From Stictocephala bisonia (lineage: Eukaryota; Arthropoda; Insecta; Hemiptera; Membracidae): DNA of 64,000 nucleotides. Position numbers and translations under genes: made by a program. The stretch covers positions 62,001-126,000 of the forward strand of contig JAQJVL010001195.1 in NCBI GenBank assembly GCA_035578905.1, written 5' to 3'. This document shows, in pieces, positions 34,313 to 47,223 of the stretch (the stretch's first letter is position 1; each line of letters starts with the position of its first letter). Below the pieces are notes generated by a model that was not told the DNA's origin, ran no database searches, and saw nothing but the letters and a program-made list of their open reading frames with translations.

Positions 34313-34316
34313 TTAT
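34313..34316. repeat. Target-site duplication TTAT, right of Gypsy element
   Basis: Partner of 29963-29966. Confidence 0.9.
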
Positions 34317-36540
34317 TTTCAAATCCATCATTGATAAATGAAACTACGTTTTCCACGGCCTTAATTGTAGATAAGTTTTTTCAAAATCCATATTGAGATG
34401 ACGATAATTTGTTCAAAATAGTCCACTACTTGATTTTTTAATATCGTTTCAGCAACTTTTGATATAACAGCAACCAAAGCTATAGTACGGTAATTGTTAC
34501 AGTTATTTAAATCTCTTTTTTTAATGTAATGGAAAAGTTATAGTAACTTTAAGGCATCGTGGATAGTTTCCTTCAACCAACATGAAGTTGATTAAGTGAG
34601 TAAGAGGATATGATATTTCATTAATAATTATTTTGATTAAAACATTCGAAACACCGAACACATCATCTGATCTGGAGTTATTTAATCTATTTACAATACT
34701 ATATATCCCAGGAATGCTAACTGAAGACCATTCAAACGAAAGCAAGCTATAATTTTTAATTCGTGACGACATTAAAATGTCTAAAGAAGTAGCTGCATCA
34801 TAATTAGATTTTGTTGATTGTGTGGTTTTACTAACATTAACAAAAATTGATTAAACTCATTTGCTGTAATAGGTATATTCTGCGGTATACCTTTGTTTGG
34901 CAACCGATCTGTTAGTGAATTAATAATAGTCCAGTCAGCTTTACATTGATTGTTTGACTCAAGAATAAAATTATCATTAGCTCTCTTTTTGGTAAGTCTA
35001 TTTGTTTTCTGTACAATTGTTCTTATTCTTATTCTTTTCACTGTTAAGCTTAATCTCTTTTATTTTTAATGGGCAATGCTTATTGATACTACTTGGTAAG
35101 ATATTCATAAAAATCTGAAAAGCTTCATCAACATTTTTAACTGATAAGAAAACATTATGCCATTTAATTTTACATAATAATTCATGTTTAAGCCTATTTA
35201 TGGTGGATTAATTTAACAGCCTATGAGTGATTGTTGATAGTGCACTACAAGGATCAAATGATAAATATTTTGATACACTGTTAACACTCAGAGAACTCAC
35301 TTTCAAAAGGAGTGCACTGTGGTCAGAAATGAAAGGTTGAATTATTTCAAAGATATAAATTGATGGATGCAAATTAGATATAAAATTATTGAGACAGGCT
35401 GACATCCGAGTAGGCTGAAAATTTAAACAATAACAATCGTAAGACATTGGCATATTTAAAAAATTTGATACAAGTCTGTTACTACTTCTAGGGCCTAAAT
35501 TTAAGTCACTAGCTATTACTACAGTAAAAGTAAGGTATTTTCTTATATTGCCAACCAAATCCAAAAGTTCTGCCAATTTCTCAGTAAACATTTCTACAGA
35601 TGAGTCTGGTGTACGATATATCGAAGGGACGATATATATCGATATATTCAGTGAAGGGAGAGCAATCACAGCTACTTCAAACTGTTATAGATCACACAGG
35701 AACTAAAAATTTACAATGTCATAAGATACTGATAAGGAGTCCTTAAGAAAAATAGCAGTCCCACCATAAGGCATAGTCCTGCAGTAACTCTTTAGGCTAA
35801 TTTGTAATCTTTAGGCCTATATACGTCCAGTTCCTCCTGTGTACACCATTGTTCATTGACACACAATACATCACAATTGGTGTCATTTAGTAAAACTTCT
35901 AGAGAATTTACTTTATTTTTTATTGATTGCACATTTAAGTGTAATATTATTAAATTAAGATGATTATGTTTATTCTCATGCAGACTGTGGTCAAGGTCTA
36001 ACAGTTTTATATACCTGTCTATGTGAACAGTTTCATTAGTGACGTTCTATACTATATATACTATTTCAAGTATTTACTGTGGTAGAAATTATTTCTGCTT
36101 GAAGTGGAAAAACTAGATCCTTGGAGTCACTGGCACTAAGAAGCGTTTGCACTAATACATTCAGTGGATTTATTTTGATGGGATACTTCAGAAAAACATG
36201 TCGTTTTAGAACTTAAAACCGCAGCTGCATATGACTCATGTACCTGAGAAATTGACTGAGTTGGAGAGGTTGGTATGGGGGCTATTTGGGTAGATCTTCC
36301 TACAGAAGGTGCAGTCATTTCCAAACGGTCAACTATGAGGCCAGCCAATATTCGTTTACCCGATGCACGAAGGTGAAGGCCGTGGGATATGTAGTGGTGC
36401 CTGTCGATTCCACCAATATTCAACATATCTGCTCCCTCATATTTATTGCAGAGTTCAGCCATGAAGTTGGTGATGATGCTGGCAGTCCGATGAACGGGGC
36501 TACTAGGGGGCAGATCATATCTTGGTGGTAAAGACAAGAG
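34317..36540 (-). pseudogene. LINE (CR1/Jockey-like) 5' part: ORF1-type esterase end, endonuclease, RT start (left-arm copy)
   Basis: Read leftward from 36540. Frame 36537-36136 has RYDLPPSSPVHR, AELCNKYEGADMLNIGG and HGLHLRASGKRILAGL, like the end of the SGNH-esterase domain seen in CR1-type LINE ORF1 proteins (Asp/His block D..H before GLHL). Frame 35669-35208 has VPSIYRTPDSSVEMFTEKL, TVVIASDLNL, LNNFISN and FISDHSALLL, the APE-type endonuclease (GD.N-like and SDH catalytic blocks). Frame 34772-34521 has NRLNNSRSDDVFGVSNVLIK and PLTHLINFMLVEGNYP, the RT fingers. Several frameshifts and stops separate the frames. The copy continues at 29962 beyond the Gypsy insertion. Confidence 0.85.
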
Positions 36541-37278
36541 GAGGTTACCTACATTCTCACCTATTACCTACATACAAGTACGATTCATGACTGATTATTT
36601 TACCGATTACGAGCAAAATTGAAGGCTTATCTCACTACTTACAAACAAATAAGACACTTGACGGTTTATCTCTCACCTGTTACTAACAAATATGACACTT
36701 GGCGGTTTATCTCACCTCTTACCAACAAATACGTCACTTGACGGCTTATCTCACCCCTTACCAACAAATACAAAACTTGACGGCGTATATCTCAACTAAC
36801 AAGAAATAGGCTATGATACTAGACAACTATTTCACAACATACAAACACATTAATTCATTTGACGTATTTTAACTCTAACAAACGTAGCCTTTATTGAAAT
36901 GATAGCTTAAAGACCATACAAAAAACGAAACTCAATTCCTCAATCTCCCTCCTCAAAAACACAAACATAAGAACCAACGTGACACTGGACCATGTTTATT
37001 AACGATAATGGGATCTCAGTTAATAAACAAATTACACAATTTCTCTTAATCCTAACGCTCGTTAGTAAATACTATAATTTGTTCACTAACCTGTACATAT
37101 CACAGGAACAGTTTTATCTACACCGTTTCGGGGACCGGATGTTCAGCTATCGAGATATCGACGAACCCACAAATGATGCAACTCATCGCTGTTAGTTACG
37201 TCACGTGAGTACGTTTCACAATTGGTTGTATCATCTATGTATTATCACTGTTTGTCTTGTGACTGTGCTGGTCGTTAT
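36541..37278. other. IR1 left arm, unique segment with ~39 bp array
   Basis: At about 36618-36800 some four copies of ggcttatctcaccccttacc then aacaaatacgtcacttgac lie in tandem. At 36990-37026 a perfect 10 bp inverted repeat gtttattaac / gttaataaac flanks a 17 base loop. The frame 36992-37195 is mirrored at 43614-43817, but this is explained by the duplication. No motif recognised. Confidence 0.6.
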
Positions 37279-39611
37279 GAGCGTTGGAGGGACTTTATAG
37301 TCCGAGATACTCAAGGCATCCTGAGCCCCTTAACACTATCTCATTGGTTCTCGAACTCTGTGACATAAGAGTAGGAGGGACTTTATAGTCCGAGATACTC
37401 AACGCACCCTGAGCCCCTTAACACTATCTCATTGGTTCTCGAACTCTGTGACATAAGAGTAGGAGGGACTTTATAGTCCGAGATACTCAACGCACCCTGA
37501 GTCCCTTAACACTATCTCATTGGTTCTCGAACTCTGTGACATAAGAGTAGGAGGGACTTTATAGTCCGAGATACTCAAGGCACCCTGAGCCCCTTAACAC
37601 TATCTCATTGGTTCTCGAACTCTGTGACATAAGAGTAGGAGGGACTTTATAGTCCGAGATACTCAAGGCACCCTGAGCCCCTTAACACTATCTCATTGGT
37701 TCTCGAACTCTGTGACATAAGAGTAGGAGGGACTTTATAGTCCGAGATACTCAAGGCACCCTGAGCCCCTTAACACTATCTCATTGGTTCTCGAACTCTG
37801 TGACATAAGAGTAGGAGGGACTTTATAGTCCGAGATACTCAAGGCACCCTGAGCCCCTTAACACTATCTCATTGGTTCTCGAACTCTGTGACATAAGAGT
37901 AGGAGGGACTTTATAGTCCGAGATACTCAAGGCACCCTGAGCCCCTTAACACTATCTCATTGGTTCTCGAACTCTGTGACATAAGAGTAGGAGGGACTTT
38001 ATAGTCCGAGATACTCAAGGCACCCTGAGCCCCTTAACACTATCTCATTGGTTCTCGAACTCTGTGACATAAGAGTAGGAGGGACTTTATAGTCCGAGAT
38101 ACTCAAGGCACCCTGAGCCCCTTAACACTATCTCATTGGTTCTCGAACTCTGTGACATAAGAGTAGGAGGGACTTTATAGTCCGAGATACTCAAGGCACC
38201 CTGAGCCCCTTAACACTATCTCATTGGTTCTCGAACTCTGTGACATAAGAGTAGGAGGGACTTTATAGTCCGAGATACTCAAGGCACCCTGAGCCCCTTA
38301 ACACTATCTCATTAGTTCTCGAACTCTGTGACATAAGAGTAGGAGGGACTTTATAGTCCGAGATACTCAAGGCACGCTGAGCCCCTTAACACTATCTCAT
38401 TGGTTCTCGAACTCTGTGACATAAGAGTAGGAGGGACTTTATAGTCCGAGATACTCAAGGCACCCTGAGCCCCTTAACACTATCTCATTGGTTCTCGAAC
38501 TCTGTGACATAAGAGTAGGAGGGACTTTACAGTCCGAGATACTCAAGGCACCCTGAGCCCCTTAACACTATCTCATTGGTTCTCGAACTCTGTGACATAA
38601 GAGTAGGAGGGATAGTCCGAGATACTCAAGGCACCCTGAGCCCCTTAACACTATCTCATTGGTTCTCGAACTCTGTGACATAAGAGTAGGAGGGACTTTA
38701 TAGTCCGAGATACTCAAGGCACCCTGAGCCCCTTAACACTATCTCATTGGTTCTCGAACTCTGTGACATAAGAGTAGGAGGGACTTTATAGTCCGAGATA
38801 CTCAAGGCACCCTGAGCCCCTTAACACTATCTCATTGGTTCCCAAACTCAGCGTCATGAGAATAGGAGGACTTTATAGTCCGAGATACTCAAGACATTCT
38901 GAGTCCCTTAACCCTTTATCTCATTGGTTCTCGAACTCTGTGACATGAGAGTAGGAGGGACTTTCTAGTCCGAGATACTCAAGGCACCCTGAGGCCCTTA
39001 ACACTAGCTCATTGGTTGTCGAACTCTGTGACATAAGAGTAGGAGGGACTTTATAGTCCGAGATACTCAAGGCACCCTGAGCCCCTTAACACTATCTCAT
39101 TGGTTCTCGAACTCTGTGACATAAGAGTAGGAGGGACTTTATAGTCCGAGATACTCAAGGCACCCTGAGCCCCTTAACACTATCTCATTGGTTCTCGAAC
39201 TCTGTGACATTAGAGTAGGAGGGACTTTATAGTCCGAGATACTCAAGGCACCCTGAGCCCCTTAACACTATCTCATTGGTTCCCAAACTCAGCGTCATGA
39301 GAATAGGAGGATTTTACAGTCCGAGATACTCAAGGCACCCTGAGCCCCTTAACACTATCTCATTGGTTCTCGAACTCTGTGACATAAGAGTAGGAGGGAC
39401 TTTATAGTCCGAGATACTCAAGGCACCCTGAGCCCCTTAACACTATCTCATTGGTTCCCAAACTCAGCGTCATGAGAATAGGAGGACTTTACAGTCCGAG
39501 ATACTCAAGATATTCTGAGTCCCTTAACCCTTTATCTCATTGGTTCTCGAACTCTGTGACATGAGAGTAGGAGGGACTTTATAGTCCGGGATACTCAAGA
39601 CATCCTAAGTC
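37279..39611. repeat. 88 bp satellite, ~26 copies (IR1 left arm)
   Basis: The unit is aagagtaggagggactttat, agtccgagatactcaaggca, ccctgagccccttaacacta, tctcattggttctcgaactc, tgtgacat. A second form with cccaaactcagcgtcatgag and aggagga appears only toward the inner end (from about 38840). Most copies are nearly identical, indicating recent expansion. Confidence 0.95.
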
Positions 39612-40026
39612 CCTCTGAACAGTCTACAGAGGCTGTCGGCCATGTTGGTTTTAATCCCATAAGAACAATGTTAGTCACGAATACATATTGTTTCGTTATT
39701 TATTGACCAAAAGTTGTGTATGAGGTGTCATTTTAAACGTTATCATATTGCGCATGGGCTTGCTTTTGATATTTCGAATACATACGCCTAGTTTTGAAAA
39801 ATAGGTGAAAATAAAAACTTCAAACTAAATATTTTTATCTATACAACTAATTGGGAATTTCCAAAGCAATTCCAACACGCAATTTAATTATTGATGAAAT
39901 GCAATTTGTTTGGAAAAATCCGTTTGAAAATAACTGTTTAGTTTGGATACGCGTGATCGTATGTCCGGTTTAAAAATATCATTGTTCTTATGGGATTAAA
40001 ACCAACATGGCCGACAGCCTCTGCAG
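39612..40026. mobile_element. TTAA-type MITE, copy 2 (IR1 left arm)
   Basis: It has inverted ends agtctacagaggctgtcggc / gccgacagcctctgcag, with inner block ttggttttaatcccataaga and its complement. The internal sequence matches copies 1, 3 and 4. The flanking TTAA is mutated here (tgaac). Confidence 0.85.
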
Positions 40027-40897
40027 TCAGTGTTCCATCTACTAGCTTTGCAAACACAATGTTATCGCACATGTAAGATTTTTAATTTCAACTTTATTTG
40101 TTTATTTTTTACTGAAGGAAATTGAAAAAAAGTAGTATTCAGCTATTTATCTCATGCCGATGTATATTAAATCTAACAATAAAATGATGTTTGGGGCCAT
40201 TTGTTACAACGTACCTAAATGTAAAATGTTATATTTTGGTAACGAACAGTCCTCTTAAAGTTATAAGTGAATTTGTAAAACTTACAATTTTTGTAATTTC
40301 ATGCACCTTAAACCACAATAAAATGCAATCAATCTTAACGAAAAACAGTTTATTCTCATGTAAATTTAACGCTCTTTAGGAATATACCACAATGTTGAGT
40401 ATTTTATTTTGATTATTATAGGAAAAACTGACTTTATAAGTTACAAATCACTAATTTTATTTTAAAAACCCTTTAAACATCGATATTTAAAAAGAAATTT
40501 GAATAAATAAAATTCTAAAGCCACTGTTTTACTCCAAATACAATATACAATAACTCAGTAAAATGTTAAACACTACATGCCAATTACACTGTATGTTTAC
40601 ATTAATTTTTCTACTTGACACATTATTGTATATGAACAATTCGGAATTCGGGGTTTGTGGTCTCGCGACTTGGCGAGTCTCGTGATGCCGAAGAATCGGT
40701 ACAGTTACGTTTCCTGCAGCCTAGTGGCTAGGATACCGATGCCCGTTTATTTTATTGTGGAATCCGAACCACACAATGCAATCATGAACGATTTTGGATT
40801 TAAGATTAGTATATTATACTTCATACAATCTATAAATTTTTATCTTTTTTAGCGGTGTCTGTGTTGGAGGGTAGGTACCAGTAGTGCAGCAGTCTGT
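40027..40897. other. IR1 left arm, inner AT-rich segment
   Basis: Mirrored at 41581-42449. The frame 40655-40852 (SRDLASLVMPKNRYSYVS) is duplicated at 41626-41832. No domain recognised. Confidence 0.5.
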
Positions 40898-41580
40898 GAT
40901 TTGTAACGCAGTGCAATTGAAGTAATGGACGTAGTTTTCTGGTCCGGCGTCCCGTGTTCCAGACGAGGACCAGCTAGACCTCTGGGACCGGGATTCACCA
41001 GTGGAGAAAATCGCTTCCTGCTATTTGTTACAATTGGGTAGTTCGCTTCGCCTGTCATGCCGATCCAGGTTACCAGCCAATGGTACGGTGTTGTGGTATT
41101 TGCGACTCTCGTGTCAATTGCACAAGGTTTTCTAATCATACATTCAGTTCTACAAGTTAGCTTCACTGGCTCCAGAGAGGAAAAATCTTTGTAAATTGCG
41201 GTGTTCAGTGAACGTAAACATATTGAATTTAAGTCAGTAAGTTTGGTGAAATACGGTTGGTTTTACAAAAAAAGCTTGAAACAAAACTTTTGGATCATTT
41301 CATTTTCTACAACTTTCCCACTGACGAGACCTCGCGAAAAAACTCAAAATGAAAAAATGTCTTGCAATGTAAAATTTTTAAGTCATGGTAATATTTATTT
41401 TTTTTTGTTTGGCTATTATATTAAATATTATTCGTTTATTTAGTTTTCAGGGTGCCATATTGAAGTAAATTGTATTCTTAACAATAATATAGCAACAATT
41501 TTATCTTAAACCTAAGGGTAATGATTCAAAAGACAGTGGGAAGGAAAGTCTACAAGATCTGTGGAGCGGATACCCCATGT
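40898..41580. other. IR1 central spacer, 683 bp
   Basis: Unique sequence between the arms. It holds a moderately GC-rich part (40930-41180) and a plus frame 41201-41443 (80 codons) and minus frame 40849-41166 (105 codons), neither with a recognisable motif. If IR1 is a foldback element, this would be its loop. Confidence 0.6.
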
Positions 41581-42449
41581 ACAGACTGCTGCACTAATGG
41601 TACCTACCCTCCAACACAGACACCGCTAAAAATGATAAAAATTTGTAGATTGTATGAAGTATAATATACTAATCTTAAATCCAAAATCGTTCATGATTGC
41701 ATTGTGTGGTTCGGATTCCATAATAAAATAAACGGGCATCGGTATCCTAGCCACTAGGCTGCAGGAAACGTAACTGTACCGATTCTTCGGCATCACGAGA
41801 CCTGCCAAGTCGCGAGACCACAAACCTCGCATTCCGAATTGTTCATATACAATAATGTGTCAAGTAGAAAAATTAATGTAAACATACAGTGTAATTGGCG
41901 TGTAGTGTTTAAAATTTTACTGAGTTATTGTACATTGTATTTGGAGTAAAACAGTGGTTTTAGAATTTTATTTATTCAAATTTCTTTTTAAATATCGATG
42001 TTTAAAGGTTTTTTAAAATAAAATTAGTGATTTGTAACTTATAAAGTCAGTTTTTCCTATAATAATCAAAATAAAATACTCAACATTGTGGTATATTCTT
42101 AAAGAGCGTTAAATTTACATGAGAATAAACTGTTTTTCGTTAAGATTGATTGCATTTTATTGTGGTTTAAGGTGCATGAAATTACAAAAATTGTAAGTTT
42201 TACAAATTCACTTATAACTTTAAGAGGACTGTTCGTTACCAAAATATAACATTTTACATTTAGGTACGTTGTAACAAATAGCCCCAAACATTTACTATTA
42301 GATATAATATACATGGGCATGAGATAAATAGCTGAATACTACTTTTTTTTTTCAATTTCCTTCAGTAAAAAAATAAACAAATAAAATTGAAATTAAAAAT
42401 CTTACATGTGCGATAACATTGTGTTTGCAAAGCTAGTAGATGGAACACT

Positions 42450-42852
42450 GACTGCAGAGGCTGTCGGCCATGTCGGTTTTAATCCCATAAGAACTATGTT
42501 ATTTTTAAACCGGACATACGATCACGCGTATCCAAATTAAACAGTTATTTTCAAACGGATTTTTCCAAACAAATTGCTTTTAATCAATAATTAAATTGCG
42601 TGTTGGAATTGCTTTGGAAATTCCCAATTAGTTGTATAGAAAAAATATTTAGTTTGAAGTTTTTATTTTCACCTATTTTTCAAAACTAGGCGTATGTATT
42701 CGAAATATCAAAAGCAAGCCCATGCGCAATATGATAACGTTTAAAATGACACCTCATACACAACTTTTGGTCAATAAATAACGAAACAATATGTATTCGT
42801 GACTAACATTGTTCTTATGGGATTAAAACCAACATGGCCGACAGCCTCTGCA
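42450..42852. mobile_element. TTAA-type MITE, copy 3 (IR1 right arm)
   Basis: Mirror copy of 39612-40026: ends ctgcagaggctgtcggccat and atggccgacagcctctgcag. Present before the palindrome formed. Confidence 0.85.
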
Positions 42853-42858
42853 GACTCT

Positions 42859-43535
42859 TCAGAGGGACTTGGGATGTATTGAGTATCTCGGACTATAAAG
42901 TCCTCCTATTCTCATGACGCTGAGTTTGGGAACCAATGAGATAGTGTTAAGGGGCTCAGGGTGCCTTGAGTATCTCGGACTGTAAAGTCCTCCTATTCTC
43001 ATGACGCTGAGTTTGGGAACCAATGAGATAGTGTTAAGGGGCTCAGGGTGCCTTGAGTATCTCGGACTATAAAGTCCCTCCTACTCTTATGTCACAGAGT
43101 TCGAGAACCAATGAGATAGTGTTAAGGGGCTCAGGGTGCCTTGAGTATCTCGGACTATAAAGTCCTCCTATTCTCATGACGCTGAGTTTGGGAACCAATG
43201 AGATAGTGTTAAGGGGCTCAGGGTGCCTTGAGTATCTCGGACTATAAAGTCCCTCCTACTCTTATGTCACAGAGTTCGAGAACCAATGAGATAGTGTTAA
43301 GGGGCTCAGGGTGCCTTGAGTATCTCGGACTGTAAAGTCCTCCTATTCTCATGACGCTGAGTTTGGGAACCAATGAGATAGTGTTAAGGGGCTCAGGGTG
43401 CCTTGAGTATCTCGGACTGTAAAGTCCTCCTATTCTCATGACGCTGAGTTTGGGAACCAATGAGATAGTGTTAAGGGGCTCAGGGTGCCTTGAGTATCTC
43501 GTCTCGGACTATAAAGTCCTTCCAACGCTCATAAC
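42859..43535. repeat. 88 bp satellite, 8 copies (IR1 right arm)
   Basis: Reverse-complement of the left-arm satellite. Forms with gctgagtttgggaacc dominate over cacagagttcgagaacc, unlike the left arm. Confidence 0.95.
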
Positions 43536-44271
43536 GACCAGCACAGTCACAAGACAAACAGTGATAATACATAGATGATACAACCAATTGTGAAACGTAC
43601 TCACGTGACGTAACTAACAGCGATGAGTTGCATCATTTGTGGGTTCGTCGATATCTCGATAGCTGAACATCCGGTCCCCGAAACGGTGTAGATAAAACTG
43701 TTCCTGTGATATATACAGGTTAGTGAACAAATTATAGTATTTACTAACGAGCGTTAGGATTAAGAGAAATTGTGTAATTTGTTTATTAACTGAGATCCCA
43801 TTATCGTTAATAAACATGGTCCAGTGTCACGTTGGGTCTTATGTTTGTGTTTTTGAGGAGGGAGATTGAGGAATTGAGTTTCGTTTTTTGTATGGTCTTT
43901 AAGCTATCATTTCAATAAAGGCTACGTTTGTTAGAGTTAAAATACGTCAAATGAATTAATGTGTTTGTATGTTGTGAAATAGTTGTCTAGTATCATAGCC
44001 TATTTCTTGTTAGTTGAGATATACACCGTCAAGTTTTGTATTTGTTGGTAAGGGGTGAGATAAGCCGTCAAGTGACGTATTTGTTGGTAAGAGGTGAGAT
44101 AAACCGCCAAGTGTCATATTTGTTAGTAACAGGTGAGAGATAAACCGTCAAGTGTCTTATTTGTTTGTAAGTAGTGAGATAAGCCTTCAATTTTGCTCGT
44201 AATCGGTAAAATAATCAGTCATGAATCGTACTTGTATGTAGGTAATATGTGAGAATGTAGGTAACCTCCTC
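43536..44271. other. IR1 right arm, unique segment with ~39 bp array
   Basis: Mirror of 36541-37278. The short array is at about 44018-44200. Confidence 0.6.
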
Positions 44272-46607
44272 TTGTCTTTACCACCAAGATATGATCTGCC
44301 CCCTAGTAGCCCCGTTCAGCGGACTGCCAGCATCATCACCAACTTCATGGCTGAACTCTGCAATAAATATGAGGGAGCAGATATGTTGAATATTGGTGGA
44401 ATCGACAGGCACCACTACATATCCCACGGCCTTCACCTTCGTGCATCGGGTAAACGAATATTGGCTGGCCTCATAGTTGACCGTTTGGAAATGACTGCAC
44501 CTTCTGTAGGAAGATCTACCCAAATAGCCCCCATACCAACCTCTCCAACTCAGTCAATTTCTCAGGTACATGAGTCATATGCAGCTGCGGTTTTAAGTTC
44601 TAAAACGATATGTTTTTCTGAAGTATCCCATCAAAATAAATCCACTGAATGTATTAGTGCAAACGCTTCTTAGTGCCAGTGACTCCAAGGATCTAGTTTT
44701 TCCACTTCAAGCAGAAATAATTTCTACCACAGTAAATACTTGTTTTAGTATATATAGTATAGAACGTCACTAATGAAACTGTTCACATAGACAGGCATAT
44801 AAAACTGTTAGACCTTGACCACAGTCTGCATGAGAATAAACATAATCATCTTAATTTAATAATATTACACTTAAAAGTGCAATCAATAAAAAATAAAGTA
44901 AATTCTCTAGAAGTTTTACTAAATGACACCAATTGTGATGTATTGTGTGTCAATGAACAATGGTGTACACAGGAGGAACTGGACGTATATAGGCCTAAAG
45001 ATTACAAATTAGCCTAAAGAGTTACTGCAGGACTATGCCTTATGGTGGGACTGCTATTTTTCTTAAGGACTCCTTATCAGTATCTTATGACATTGTAAAT
45101 TTTTAGTTCCTGTGTGATCTATAACAGTTTGAAGTAGCTTTGATTGCTCTCCCTTCACTGAATATATCGATATATATCGTCCCTTCGATATATCGTACAC
45201 CAGACTCATCTGTAGAAATGTTTACTGAGAAATTGGCAGAACTTTTGGATTTGGTTGGCAATATAAGAAAATACCTTACTTTTACTGTAGTAATAGCTAG
45301 TGACTTAAATTTAGGCCCTAGAAGTAGTAACAGACTTGTATCAAATTTTTTAAATATGCCAAGGTCTTACGATTGTTATTGTTTAAATTTTCAGCCTACT
45401 CGGATGTCAGCCTGTCTCAATAATTTTATATCTAATTTGCATCCATCAATTTATATCTTTGAAATAATTCAACCTTTCATTTCTTACCACAGTGCACTCC
45501 TTTTGAAAGTGAGTTCTCCGAGTGTTAACAGTGTATCAAAATATTTACCATTTGATCCTTGTAGTGCACTATCAACAATCACTCATAGGCTGTTAAATTA
45601 ATCCACCATAAATAGGCTTAAACATGAATTATGTAAAATTAAATGGCATAATGTTTTCTTATCAGTTAAAAATTTTGATGCAGCTTTTCAGATTTTTATG
45701 AATATCTTATCAAGTAGTATCAATAAGCATTGCCCATTAAAAATAAAAGAGATTAAGCTTAACAGTGAAAAGAATAAGAATAAGAACAATTGTACAGAAA
45801 ACAAATAGACTTACCAAAAAAAGAGCTAATGATAATTTTATTCTTGAGTCAAACAATCAATGTAAAGCTGACTGGACTATTATTAATTCACTAACAGATC
45901 GGTTGCCAAACAAAGGTATACCGCAGAATATACCTATTACAGCAAATGAGTTTAATCAATTTTTGTTAATGTTAGTAAAACCACACAATCAACAAAATCT
46001 AATTATGATGCAGCTACTTCTTTAGACATTTTAATGTCGTCACGAATTAAAAATTATAGCTTGCTTTCGTTTGAATGGTCTTCATTCCTGTTAGCATTCC
46101 TGGGATATATAGTATTGTAAATAGATTAAATAACTCCAGATCAGATGATGTGTTCGGTGTTTCGAATGTTTTAATCAAAATAATTATTAATGAAATATCA
46201 TATCCTCTTACTCACTTAATCAACTTCATGTTGGTTGAAGGAAACTATCCACGATGCCTTAAAGTTACTATAACTTTTCCATTACATTAAAAAAAGAGAT
46301 TTAAATAACTGTAACAATTACCGTACTATAGCTTTGGTTGCTGTTATATCAAAAGTTGCTGAAACGATATTAAAAAATCAAGTAGTGGACTATTTTGAAC
46401 AAATTATCGTCATCTCAATATGGATTTTGAAAAAACTTATCTACAATTAAGGCCGTGGAAAACGTAGTTTCATTTATTAATGATGGATTTGAAAATAAAG
46501 AAGAAATTTCAACATTACTCCTGGATTTGAGTAAAGCCTTTAACTTGGTGGATCATGAAAAACTGGTCGAAAAATGTTATTATTATGGAGTTCATGGCAA
46601 TGCATTA
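44272..46607 (+). pseudogene. LINE (CR1/Jockey-like), right-arm copy, truncated before the RT active site
   Basis: Same order as the left-arm copy: the esterase-like ORF1 end (44272-44673), endonuclease (45140-45601), linker frame (45765-46025), RT fingers (46075-46290) and the start of the palm (46455-46607, ENKEEISTLLLDLSKAFNLV, DHEKLVEKCYYYGVHGN). The endonuclease SDH block reads SYHSALLL here, losing the catalytic Asp. The copy keeps the uninterrupted Gypsy target site at 46495-46498. It is cut at 46607 by IR2, so YADD and thumb are absent. Frameshifts are shared with the left copy, so decay preceded duplication. Confidence 0.87.
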
Positions 46608-47223
46608 TGTAATGAAAGTAGGATACATTATTTTCTATTCCGAATGAGATTTTTCAGTGGTAAAAATTACTCAGCATTGTATTTAAAAAAAATATATATT
46701 TTTATGAGGATGAGCTGAGAACAATTGAGAATCTGTAAGCTTTAAAAGTACGAGGTACTTTCAGTAATGTAATTACCCCCCCCCCTGCTCGTGGAGTGAC
46801 CGAACGGCCCTGGTCCGCTCCCGGATGAGGCAAATGTCACAGGTTGACCTTGAGGCTGAGGCGCATCTTCCGTAGCAAGCAATTGCCTGAATCCTCTTGC
46901 CAGGAATAATGATCACTATTTCCTGAAAGAACACCTTAGTAATATTGTAGCCGATAAATTACAACGTTTAGTTACAAAAAAGTACACAAACACGACATTC
47001 ATTCCTTGTAACGTAAATTTATTTGTATTGTTTCCTTGAGTTCCTCCAAAGCCAAACAGGATATCTCCTGGAATATGACGTACTATTATGATATTTTATT
47101 GTAAGGTACCCAGAAGAACATGTTGTAATGCTCTTATTTTGTGCTTTTATTTATTTGTCCTATTTATCTATTTGGAGTATTGTGATCACCCCCCGCCCCC
47201 CTTCTAAGAGGTCCTTCCAGACT

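Larger units (their letters stand above)
29867..40897. repeat. Palindrome IR1, left arm
   Basis: This arm (interrupted by the Gypsy element at 29967-34312) is the inverted counterpart of 41581-46607. From outside in, both hold the LINE, a ~39 bp short array, a unique segment, the 88 bp satellite, a TTAA-type MITE and an AT-rich inner segment. Excluding the Gypsy element and satellite-length difference, they differ by scattered single bases only (for example SPVHRT versus SPVQRT and SDHS versus SYHS in the LINE). The outer end is set by where the right arm is cut at 46607. Confidence 0.93.
41581..46607. repeat. Palindrome IR1, right arm
   Basis: Inverted counterpart of 29867-40897 without the Gypsy insertion and with a shorter satellite array (8 versus ~26 copies). 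It ends abruptly inside LINE sequence (ttcatggcaatgcattat) where palindrome IR2 begins. Confidence 0.93.

Noticed and set aside
36992..37195. 67-codon frame conserved in both IR1 arms (43614-43817)
   Set aside because: Conservation is explained by the recent inverted duplication; no motif and no independent evidence of coding.
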